Below, in pieces: positions 56,912 through 64,000 of a stretch of DNA of 64,000 nucleotides (its first letter is position 1; each line of letters starts with the position of its first letter). The stretch is from an uncultured Clostridia bacterium (GTDB lineage: Bacteria; Bacillota; Clostridia; UMGS1883). The notes below the pieces were generated by a model. It was not told the origin of the DNA and did not search any database. It saw only the letters and a list, made by a program, of their open reading frames with translations. The stretch spans positions 62,001 through 126,000 of the forward strand of contig CAKSNY010000002.1 in assembly GCA_934476455.1 (NCBI GenBank), read 5' to 3'. Position numbers and translations under genes: made by a program.

Positions 56912-57079
56912 TGCGTCTCCTCCTATAAGTATCTTCTGTCAAATAACAAAAAGAAATAAACTCAGGTCATTATAGCATGCATGTTTTTTGAAGTCAAGTG
57001 AATTAACACGGTCTTATTTTAATAGGCGAGAAATGATTGGTAAAAAATAATTTTCGTAAATACTGGTATAAATTGTTTA

Positions 57080-57108
57080 TTGAATTGCAATGTTGGCAAC
57101 CGTATAAT
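57080..57108 (+). promoter_or_regulatory. Promoter of the carbohydrate locus
   Basis: TTGAAT (57080-57085), 17-bp spacer, TATAAT (57103-57108). A partly symmetrical stretch GTTGGCAACCG overlaps the spacer and AACAACGGCTTGC follows, so a sugar-responsive operator is possible but unproven. Confidence 0.65.
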
Positions 57109-57166
57109 TAAATTAACAACGGCTTGCAGAAAAGCCAAAAAAACATAACGGAAAGGAAATGGTGAA

Positions 57167-58762
57167 ATGAATAAGAAAAAATTATTCAAAAGAATGTCGG
57201 CAGTCACATTGGCTGTTATTATGACTATGTTAAGCGGCTGCTCGGGGAAGAAAGAAGTAAATAAAGGAAATGTCTCAAAGGAAATGCCAAAGGAGATTTC
57301 TATATTTGCACAGTCTCTCCCAAGTCTTAAAGAAGATATGCCCGACTATAACTCTATGTTAGGATTCCAGATTATGGAGGAGGAAACAGGCTGTCATATC
57401 AACTGGACAATAGCTCCTGCAACCGGCGCAACAGAAAAATTTAATTTGATGATTGCATCAGGGCAATATACAGATGCTATTATTTCACAGTGGGAAACAG
57501 AACAGTTAAAGGAGTTTTCTGATGACGGAGTAATTTTGCCATTGGGTGATATGATAAAAGAGAATATGCCTAATTTTACGAAATGGTGCGAGGAAAATCC
57601 CGATTATTATAAGCAGATTATAAATATGAATGGTGGCAGTGGCGAAATATACTATTTGCCCTACATACGAGCAGATAAGAGATTGAATATTTTTATCGGA
57701 CCTCAGATGAGGACAGACTGGCTTGAAAAACTGAATCTTGAAGTGCCTGAAACTGCTGACGAATTGTATGAGGTTTTAAAGGCATTCAAAGAGAGAGATC
57801 CTAACGGGAATGGTATAGCGGATGAAATACCGATGTCAGGCGTATCGTCAGAACAGACTATGGGATGCTGTGCGCTTTTGTGGATGTTTGATACTATGGA
57901 TGACTTTTATGTTGACGGAGACGAGGTTAAGTTTGGTGCATTGGAACCTGAATTTAAAGAAGGCCTCTCTTACATAGCAAAGTTATATAAGGAAAAGCTT
58001 TTGGATCCTGATTACCTTGTTCAGGACAGAGCAAAAATGGACGGAAAAATAACAAATAATCTTGTAGGTTTTGTATACAGTTTTCAGCCGACAAAGATTT
58101 CTACTCTTATGGCAGAAAAAGACCCAAGCTTCAAACTTGAGGGTATAGGTCATTTCAAAAACAGTGACGGGGAAAGAATGTGTTATTTGCCAAACTATGC
58201 AAACAGTGTATTGCAAACCGGTCTTGCTATATCAAGTTCAAACCCCAATCCTGAAGGAACATTGAAGTGGATTGACTGGGTGTTTGGTGAAGAAGGCCGA
58301 AAGGCTATGAATTATGGCAGGAAGGATGATACCTACACAGAAAAAGATGGTGAAATTAAATTTACTGATAAGGTGTTAAATAATCCCGATGGGTTAAGTG
58401 TTGCAGATGCCTTTGCAAGATATTCTGCAGCGTGCAGTTCGGATTTCCCGAATCTTCAGGATTGGAATGCGTATTCACAGAATCTGAGTACCTATGGTAA
58501 TGCTGCAATCAACACCTGGTCAACCGATGTAAACATCAGCGGAATAATGCCTGTTCTCACCTTTGAAGATGGGGAAAAAGAAATTGTTTCAGATATAATG
58601 AATCGTGTTAATACATATGTTGACGAAAATATCGACAAGGTAATACTCGGCAGAGTAAAGATTGATGAATGGGATAAGGTAATCTCTGCAATTAAGAATA
58701 TGGGTGTTGATAAGGTTCTTGACATTTATCAAAAAGCTTTTGAAAGGTATCAAGGAAAATAA
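57167..58762 (+). CDS. Extracellular solute-binding lipoprotein (carbohydrate ABC type)
   Basis: A 531-residue lipoprotein with signal peptide and lipobox LSGC (Cys near residue 25). The mature part resembles the large LplA-type sugar-binding proteins of Firmicutes: GVILPLGDMIKENMPN, RTDWLEKLNLEVPETADELYEVLKAFKERDPNGNG (shown in part: DWLEKLNLEVPETADELYE), and a late VFGEEGRKAMNYG. It likely captures oligosaccharides at the cell surface. No permease genes lie beside it in the window, although such proteins normally pair with two LplB/YtcP-type permeases. GGAAAGGAAATGG precedes the ATG. Confidence 0.88.
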   Translation: MNKKKLFKRMSAVTLAVIMTMLSGCSGKKEVNKGNVSKEMPKEISIFAQSLPSLKEDMPDYNSMLGFQIMEEETGCHINWTIAPATGATEKFNLMIASGQYTDAIISQWETEQLKEFSDDGVILPLGDMIKENMPNFTKWCEENPDYYKQIINMNGGSGEIYYLPYIRADKRLNIFIGPQMRTDWLEKLNLEVPETADELYEVLKAFKERDPNGNGIADEIPMSGVSSEQTMGCCALLWMFDTMDDFYVDGDEVKFGALEPEFKEGLSYIAKLYKEKLLDPDYLVQDRAKMDGKITNNLVGFVYSFQPTKISTLMAEKDPSFKLEGIGHFKNSDGERMCYLPNYANSVLQTGLAISSSNPNPEGTLKWIDWVFGEEGRKAMNYGRKDDTYTEKDGEIKFTDKVLNNPDGLSVADAFARYSAACSSDFPNLQDWNAYSQNLSTYGNAAINTWSTDVNISGIMPVLTFEDGEKEIVSDIMNRVNTYVDENIDKVILGRVKIDEWDKVISAIKNMGVDKVLDIYQKAFERYQGK

Positions 58763-58795
58763 TTTACTAACATAAAAAAGAAAGGTTTGTCTGAT

Positions 58796-59998
58796 ATGAA
58801 ATATACATCAAAAAGCATTCCGGCAAAAAGACTGACTCCTAATGGAGGAGAATACTTTTTCGGCTACTATGATTTGCAACCGTATAACAGTGATGAAACT
58901 CTTCATCTGACGCATAAAACTACCTTTGCGGACAGACTCCAGGTAAGGGGAGATGTTGCGCAGATAGGCGTTATTGATTTGAAATCGGAAAAATTTATTG
59001 AAATAGAAACAACTCACGCATGGAATTTCCAGCAAGGAGCGATGCTTCAGTGGAATCCAAAGGCAGCAGGCAGAGAAATTATTTACAATGACATTATGGA
59101 CGGGCAACATGTGGGTGTTGTTATGGATATCCATTCCGGCAAAAAAAGATTTCTCGACAGACCTGTAGCGAATGTGTCAAGAGATGGCAGGTTTGCTCTC
59201 TCTATTAATATGTCAAGGCTTTATGATTTTCGTCCCGGATATGGGTATGCTACTCCGACGGACCCGTTTTATTATAAGAATCATTCTGATTCTGACGGTG
59301 TTTTTCTTATTGATATGGAAACGGGAAAATCAAAGCTTATATTGTCTTATGAAGAAATCTGGAATTTTTCAGCTGGTCACGCTCACTTTGGCAAGGATGA
59401 AAAAATAATTATCAACCATATAACCTTTAACCCAAGCGGTGACAGATTTTTATGCCTTGCCAGAAACTTTCCTCCCAAAGGGCAGTGGCACGATACGGCT
59501 ATTATTACGGCAAACAGAGATGGCAGCGACCTGTTTTTATTGTCTGATTACGGCGTTCAATCACACTATTACTGGTTAAATGACAAAGATATGGTATTCT
59601 TTTCAGACGGAAAGGAACTTGAATGCTCACAGGGAATAGGTAACAACTATATTTTAACAGACAAAACATATGAGGGAAAATTGATAGCAGATGGATTCTG
59701 GATAACAGATAATCATATGATTGTTTCCCCTGACGGAAAACTGATGCTTACACATTCTTATCCTGAATGGGGTAATATGCAGGAACTCTGGGTATATAAC
59801 TTCGAGAAAAATCACTGCGTTCATCTTGGAAATTACTATTCAATATTCAGAGAGTGTACTGATATCAGGTGTGATTTGCACGCACGCTGGAACAGACGTG
59901 GGAACAAGATTTCATTTGATTCAACTCATGAGGGCTTCCGTGGGGTTTACGAGGTAGAGCTTCCCGAGGAAACAGTGCGTGAAATCTTTGGTGAATAA
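58796..59998 (+). CDS. Beta-propeller protein, possibly oligosaccharide-active
   Basis: A 400-residue protein with repeated WD/TolB-like blade signatures: SPDGKLML, NPSGDRFLCLA, NRDGSDLFLLSD, SRDGRFALSINM and WNRRGNKISFDS. The opening GGEYFFGYYDLQPYN recalls propeller proteins found in polysaccharide gene clusters; oligogalacturonate-lyase-like (PL22) enzymes have a similar architecture, but I do not see enough to assign a lyase. There is no signal peptide. I use the ATG at 58796, 10 nt after AAGAAAGG; a TTG at 58787 is too near the ribosome-binding site. It lies between the binding protein and the GH2 gene. Confidence 0.75.
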   Translation: MKYTSKSIPAKRLTPNGGEYFFGYYDLQPYNSDETLHLTHKTTFADRLQVRGDVAQIGVIDLKSEKFIEIETTHAWNFQQGAMLQWNPKAAGREIIYNDIMDGQHVGVVMDIHSGKKRFLDRPVANVSRDGRFALSINMSRLYDFRPGYGYATPTDPFYYKNHSDSDGVFLIDMETGKSKLILSYEEIWNFSAGHAHFGKDEKIIINHITFNPSGDRFLCLARNFPPKGQWHDTAIITANRDGSDLFLLSDYGVQSHYYWLNDKDMVFFSDGKELECSQGIGNNYILTDKTYEGKLIADGFWITDNHMIVSPDGKLMLTHSYPEWGNMQELWVYNFEKNHCVHLGNYYSIFRECTDIRCDLHARWNRRGNKISFDSTHEGFRGVYEVELPEETVREIFGE

Positions 59999-60030
59999 TA
60001 AACTTAAGAGAGAATAAGGAGCAAAATGAT

Positions 60031-62862
60031 ATGAATGACACAATAATCTCAAGAGAGATGGTTTATTACACTGGAGAAAAAAAGTTTTTCAAGAATTTCA
60101 GCGGAACGCAAAGCTGTCTTGATGAAAAACAACGCTTTGACTTCCTGAAGCATTATGAAAAAGCAGCAAGAGCGTGGTATGATGACGAGAAACTTGACAG
60201 CAAAGCTGTAATAGAAGAAGAAATATCTGCTTCTATTGAAAAATACAGTGTCCCGTCTACAAAGCATCGCAGGGTTATCACGTTTGATAAAATGACAGCT
60301 TTTACTGCGGAAAAGGCGTGTAGCTATAAAAATCTGCATCTTTATTGCGGGGCAAAAATGGAGAACGGAGAAATACTGCTTAAAGATAAAGAAGTGCGTC
60401 CAAATCCAAGTGCTAAATATGTACTTTTGGATGAAAATGAAACAACCAGACTTTCCTTTGAGGTGTTTGTATCTGAAGATTACGAGTGTTCGCAGAAGGA
60501 AAAAATAGGCGTGGAGCAGGCCGGAAGATCTGTGGAATTAAGAAATGATACTCTCGAAAAAATCAAAGTAAAAATATACAATACGGGAGAAGTCTACGCC
60601 TTGTCCGAAAACAAGTGGGAGTTTACCCAAACATACATAGGAAGAATTAAGTTTGGGCAGTACAACCATATTGAAATCGTTACAAACGATACTGAGGCAT
60701 CTGTAGCATTAAACGGTGAAATTACAAATAACCTCAAATGCATAGCAAAAGGAAATGCAAACAATCTGTTTTTTGACGGAGGTATGCACCCCAGAGGCTA
60801 TTGGAAAATCCGTAATTTATGCATTAATAATAAAGAGGTAGCTTTTGAAAAAACACAGATGTGTGATGTCGTGCTTGAAAACGGATGTGAGGTTACACTG
60901 CCATATGCCATAGGTGGATTTAAAGAAAGGGACAAGCAACTGTATTTGACGGCAAAATTTGATGTCAAAACAGTAAAAGGAGCGATACTGGATGTTCAAA
61001 CATTAAACCCATGCGGAAAGGTGTGGATAAACGACACTCTCGTAATTGATGCAGAAAATTTTTTGAGAAATAAGGTTTGTATTACCAAGGCACTAAAATG
61101 TGGAGAAAATGAAATTAAAGTTCTGGTAGAGCCTCGCGCTCCCGAGGTTTTCTACTATTGGCACAGGCATACTGATTGCTATAATGGTTGGTACTGTGGA
61201 GAAGTAAGTATTTCCTTTGTTGAGGACACCTATATAGAAAAGACAGAGATAAAGACAATTGATGTATCAGACAAGGTGTCCTTTGAGGCGGAGATTCTTC
61301 TTAACAAACCTTTTGACGGTATAGTTAAGCTTTACTGTGCAAAAACCTATCCTGTCATTGGAGAAGAATTTTTGGTGGGAGAATTCAAAATCAACTCAAG
61401 CATATTAAAGAAAACCATTGAAGGCGATTTTGAGCTGTGGGATACCAAAAACCCTAATTTATACGCAATCAGGTGTGAGCTTTGTGACAACGAAAAGGTC
61501 ATTGATGACTTTGTTGTTGAAACGGGTTTCAGGACTATCAGACAATCAGAAGGCTCAATTTATCTGAACAACAAAAAAGTTTTGCTTAATGGTGCGCTGA
61601 TTATGCAGTTTTTGCCCCCTTTGAGCCAAACCCCGATAAAGCATAATTGCCCTGATACAAGAGAGATTTATATGCAGGCACTTATGATAAAAAAGATGAA
61701 TGGTAACACCATGCGAATTCATATTTTGGGATATGGAACGGATGATGTACGATATGCCCGTATTTGCGACAGACTTGGTATAATGCTTATCTGGACAACC
61801 GGTCTTATTGATTCGGCTGAATCCGTTGTCTGGAACGGCGATTGGATGGAAGGAAAAACATATCAACGCCAGATGCGGGAGGTTATAAATAATCCATCTG
61901 TTATAATGTGGGAAGGGTCTAATGAGTATCATCCCAAAACACTTGAATTTATTGACAAAATGTATGATGAGTATGTAAAAACTGTTAAAGAAGTCGACAG
62001 CACAAGACTTATTTCACCGTGTTCTCACCTGTATTACGGCGGAGGATTATATGATGTTGGATGTAAATATTATAATGATGAAGGCTCTTGTGACGAGAAT
62101 GGAGAAAAAGCAAATTCAGGTTTTGGGTGGAGAGATGAAAATGTTGTAAGGAGTGCCCATACATATGACCTGCTATTAGGTTATGGCAGTAGTTGGGAAA
62201 GAATGGAAAAGCAGGACTGGAAATGGCAGGAAAACTTGCTTGAAAGCAAAAAACATGCGTATCTGATTACAGAATATGCAGTTACAGCACTTGCTAACCC
62301 AAATACTCCTGAGGCACTTGACAGCACATACATAGAATCTTACGAGAGAGTTTATGAGGACTTTGTATTAGGAAGAACCTTTTCCCAAGATGAATGGAAA
62401 GAGAGCCAGGCATATCAGGCAATTTGTGCTCAGGCAGCAATAAAAAAGATGCACAAGCTCGGCATAGACGGAATGTTGTGGTGCTGCCTTACAAGCGGAG
62501 CAAATGATGGTTCATATCTTAAACCGGTTATAGATTTTTATGGGTATAAAAAGTTGGGATTTTATGCTCTCGCAGATAGCTACAGAGATATTTATGCCTG
62601 CAAAAATGATTCATATATTTCATACGGAACGGAGAATGAGCTTCAACCTGTAATTCTGAATACATCTTGCGCAGGGACATACAGGATTTGCATAGAAATT
62701 CTCAACGAAGACGGCACAAAAACAGATGAAAAAATATATGAAGGCGTAAAAGTTTCTGCAGAGGATACGGTTGTAGAACTGCCCCCCTTTAAGCCGATAT
62801 GGAAGGAAAAGGGATACTACACACTCTGCTATAAACTTTGCAAAACATCAGACGAAAATTAA
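60031..62862 (+). CDS. Glycoside hydrolase family 2-type enzyme with extended N-terminus
   Basis: A 943-residue cytoplasmic enzyme related to beta-galactosidases and beta-glucuronidases. The catalytic barrel has the acid/base E632 in IMWEGSNEYHP and a candidate nucleophile E748 in LITEYAV. Upstream are a sugar-binding jelly-roll (GKVWINDTLVIDA...) and an immunoglobulin-like domain. The first about 280 residues include a laminin-G-like stretch (FGQYNHIEIVTNDTEASVALNGE, shown in part) not usual in GH2. No signal peptide is seen. The substrate is not predictable; the neighbours suggest oligosaccharide breakdown after uptake. Confidence 0.82.
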   Translation: MNDTIISREMVYYTGEKKFFKNFSGTQSCLDEKQRFDFLKHYEKAARAWYDDEKLDSKAVIEEEISASIEKYSVPSTKHRRVITFDKMTAFTAEKACSYKNLHLYCGAKMENGEILLKDKEVRPNPSAKYVLLDENETTRLSFEVFVSEDYECSQKEKIGVEQAGRSVELRNDTLEKIKVKIYNTGEVYALSENKWEFTQTYIGRIKFGQYNHIEIVTNDTEASVALNGEITNNLKCIAKGNANNLFFDGGMHPRGYWKIRNLCINNKEVAFEKTQMCDVVLENGCEVTLPYAIGGFKERDKQLYLTAKFDVKTVKGAILDVQTLNPCGKVWINDTLVIDAENFLRNKVCITKALKCGENEIKVLVEPRAPEVFYYWHRHTDCYNGWYCGEVSISFVEDTYIEKTEIKTIDVSDKVSFEAEILLNKPFDGIVKLYCAKTYPVIGEEFLVGEFKINSSILKKTIEGDFELWDTKNPNLYAIRCELCDNEKVIDDFVVETGFRTIRQSEGSIYLNNKKVLLNGALIMQFLPPLSQTPIKHNCPDTREIYMQALMIKKMNGNTMRIHILGYGTDDVRYARICDRLGIMLIWTTGLIDSAESVVWNGDWMEGKTYQRQMREVINNPSVIMWEGSNEYHPKTLEFIDKMYDEYVKTVKEVDSTRLISPCSHLYYGGGLYDVGCKYYNDEGSCDENGEKANSGFGWRDENVVRSAHTYDLLLGYGSSWERMEKQDWKWQENLLESKKHAYLITEYAVTALANPNTPEALDSTYIESYERVYEDFVLGRTFSQDEWKESQAYQAICAQAAIKKMHKLGIDGMLWCCLTSGANDGSYLKPVIDFYGYKKLGFYALADSYRDIYACKNDSYISYGTENELQPVILNTSCAGTYRICIEILNEDGTKTDEKIYEGVKVSAEDTVVELPPFKPIWKEKGYYTLCYKLCKTSDEN

Positions 62863-62891
62863 AAGCAAAATAAAAATGGAGGGCATTACAG

Positions 62892-63929
62892 ATGAAGGAA
62901 AAATTAAGATTAGGCGTTATAGGAGCAGGGAACTTTGCTCAAATACATTTAGATGGAATAAAAAAGGTGTATAACGCCGAGGCGGTTGCAATATGTGACC
63001 TTGAAAAGGAAAAGGCAGAAAAACTTGCAGAAAAATTTCATATAGAAAGTGTGTATACCGACTATAATGAACTTTTAAAGAGAGAAGATATTGATGCAGT
63101 AACACTGCCTCTCCCCGACCAGGTGCATAAGGAAATAACAATTGCAGCGCTGAAAGCGGGCAAGCACGTTTTATGTGAAAAACCGATGTCACTTGACCTT
63201 GATGAATGTAAGGAAATGGTAAGAGTGGCAAAGGAAACAGGAAAACAGCTTATGGTAGGACAGATTGGAAGATACACCCCCGGATTTTTAGAGGCAAAAA
63301 GACTTTTAGATGAGGGAGCGATAGGTGAACTTTTTATGGTTGAGTCTGAGTATGCCCACGACTACTCTGCAATTGGCGGACAGGGTGGCTGGAGAGTAAC
63401 TCCCGAGCGTGAACCGATTATAGGCGGAGGATGTCATGCCGTTGATTTAGTGCGTATGATGGCGGGAAATCCGATTGAGGTGTTTGCATATGCAAATAAT
63501 AAATCGCTCACAGACTGGCCCATTCATGACTGCTCAGTAGCCGTTATGAAGCTTCCCGGTAATGTTATAGGAAAGGTTATGACTTCAACAGGCTGTAAGA
63601 GAAAATATACTATGCGTTCTACACTTTACGGAACAAAGGGAACAATTATTTTTGATAATACAACCCCTACTATTTCATTGTTTAAAGAAAAATTTACTGA
63701 CGATGATACATTTGATGGTATAGAACAGCAGTTGATGGAGATTAAGATACCGGTTGAAATAAACAATCATAATTTCGGCGGAGAAATAGATGAATTTTGT
63801 AAAGCAATAATCGCAGGCAAAGATGTGCCCACATCTGGGGCAGAGGGCGCGTCAACCGTTTCTGTATGCCTTGCAATTGTGGAATCCTTTAAGACGGGAG
63901 AAAAAGTAGTTGTTGATTACGATTTTTAA
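62892..63929 (+). CDS. Gfo/Idh/MocA-family NAD(P)-dependent oxidoreductase
   Basis: A 345-residue sugar dehydrogenase-type enzyme. The Rossmann motif LGVIGAGNFAQIHLDGI is at the N-terminus, the EKP motif is in HVLCEKPMSLD (about residues 92-102), and the C-terminal alpha/beta domain has GGGCHAVDLVRMMAG with the conserved His. Members oxidise or reduce sugars and inositols, or split glycosides by redox chemistry. GGAGGGC lies upstream of the ATG. It follows the GH2 gene by 29 bp and probably processes a sugar released by it. Confidence 0.9.
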   Translation: MKEKLRLGVIGAGNFAQIHLDGIKKVYNAEAVAICDLEKEKAEKLAEKFHIESVYTDYNELLKREDIDAVTLPLPDQVHKEITIAALKAGKHVLCEKPMSLDLDECKEMVRVAKETGKQLMVGQIGRYTPGFLEAKRLLDEGAIGELFMVESEYAHDYSAIGGQGGWRVTPEREPIIGGGCHAVDLVRMMAGNPIEVFAYANNKSLTDWPIHDCSVAVMKLPGNVIGKVMTSTGCKRKYTMRSTLYGTKGTIIFDNTTPTISLFKEKFTDDDTFDGIEQQLMEIKIPVEINNHNFGGEIDEFCKAIIAGKDVPTSGAEGASTVSVCLAIVESFKTGEKVVVDYDF

Positions 63930-63959
63930 TCTGATTTAACATGAAAGGTGGGTGAAAAA

Positions 63960-64000
63960 GTGTTTGATTTTAAAAAAGCTACAGAAAAGGACATAGATTT
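63960..64000 (+). CDS. Start of another gene, cut by the window edge
   Basis: GTG at 63960 with AAAGGTGGG upstream opens a frame reading FDFKKATEKDID to the edge. It follows the oxidoreductase gene by 30 bp, so it probably continues the carbohydrate operon. There is too little to name it. Confidence 0.5.
   Translation, partial: MFDFKKATEKDID

Larger units (their letters stand above)
52638..64000. mobile_element. Probable genomic island in tRNA-Lys(CTT), left end in window
   Basis: The orientation of the tRNA fragment puts host DNA on its left and the inserted DNA on its right, with the intact tRNA expected at the far right end beyond the window. From about 52.7 kb the DNA looks more AT-rich, with more A/T-ending codons than the genes before 52 kb. 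The content also turns accessory: a frameshifted pseudogene, a DUF4143 ATPase and a carbohydrate locus. No integrase gene is visible in the window, so the element may carry it at the other end or have lost it. Confidence 0.6.

Overview
The window looks like chromosomal DNA from an anaerobic, spore-forming, low-to-mid GC Clostridia-type Firmicute. The evidence is a CIRCE-controlled hrcA-grpE-dnaK-dnaJ operon, a T-box before thrS, rny next to ymdB, a dipicolinate synthase subunit A gene, a ferredoxin-dependent 2-oxoacid oxidoreductase, class III fructose bisphosphatase and canonical TTGACA/TATAAT promoters. I cannot name a species.

Layout. Positions 1-3.6 kb hold ftsH (cut by the window edge), a GNAT acetyltransferase and pyk, all on the minus strand. 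Positions 3.8-14.5 kb hold one long plus-strand operon: a 37-residue Ile/Val-rich leader peptide and terminator, a degenerate isopropylmalate-synthase-like protein, a TIM-barrel/acyl-CoA-ligase fusion, ilvE, a ParA-like NTPase, a four-subunit 2-oxoacid:ferredoxin oxidoreductase, an XRE-cupin regulator and a second acyl-CoA synthetase. Positions 14.6-20.5 kb (minus) hold a pseudouridine synthase, two polysaccharide deacetylases, eno and ychF. Positions 20.8-24.7 kb (plus) hold a two-component system, an HtrA protease and queT behind a preQ1-riboswitch-like leader. Positions 24.8-33.7 kb (minus) hold prfB, secA, a diacylglycerol glycosyltransferase homologue, a CmpB-type membrane protein, fbp, a PHP-domain protein and rpmE. 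Positions 33.9-41.6 kb (plus) hold rny, ymdB, pgeF, a peptide-binding lipoprotein, a second two-component system and dpaA. Positions 41.6-44.2 kb (minus) hold an Sfp-type transferase and T-box-controlled thrS. Positions 44.2-52 kb (plus) hold the heat-shock operon followed by prmA, rsmE and a DUF1015 gene, then two small divergent genes.

At 52,638-52,684 lies a 47-nt 3' fragment of a tRNA-Lys(CTT) gene. This is what the host-side end of an element integrated into that tRNA would leave. Everything to its right, up to and past the window end, looks more AT-rich and more accessory: a DUF2971-like protein, a frameshifted Bro-N/DinD-type pseudogene, a DUF4143 ATPase, an esterase, and a carbohydrate locus (solute-binding lipoprotein, beta-propeller protein, GH2 enzyme, Gfo/Idh/MocA dehydrogenase).

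The most interesting locus is the 3.8-14.5 kb operon. The leader peptide has 11 Ile/Leu/Val among residues 7-21. Its stop codon lies in a segment that can pair with the 5' arm of the following terminator, which is the geometry of classical branched-chain amino acid attenuation. The encoded enzymes could run as branched-chain acid -> acyl-CoA -> reductive carboxylation to the 2-oxoacid -> transamination to Val/Ile/Leu, so induction on starvation would suit a biosynthetic direction. Alongside them are a LeuA-like protein without its catalytic and metal-binding residues and an unusual isomerase-ligase fusion. Other notable features are a composite hairpin repeat behind both pyk and eno (the eno copy is interrupted by a MITE-like element) and two genes, eno and dpaA, whose ribosome-binding site lies in the 3' arm of a terminator-like hairpin.
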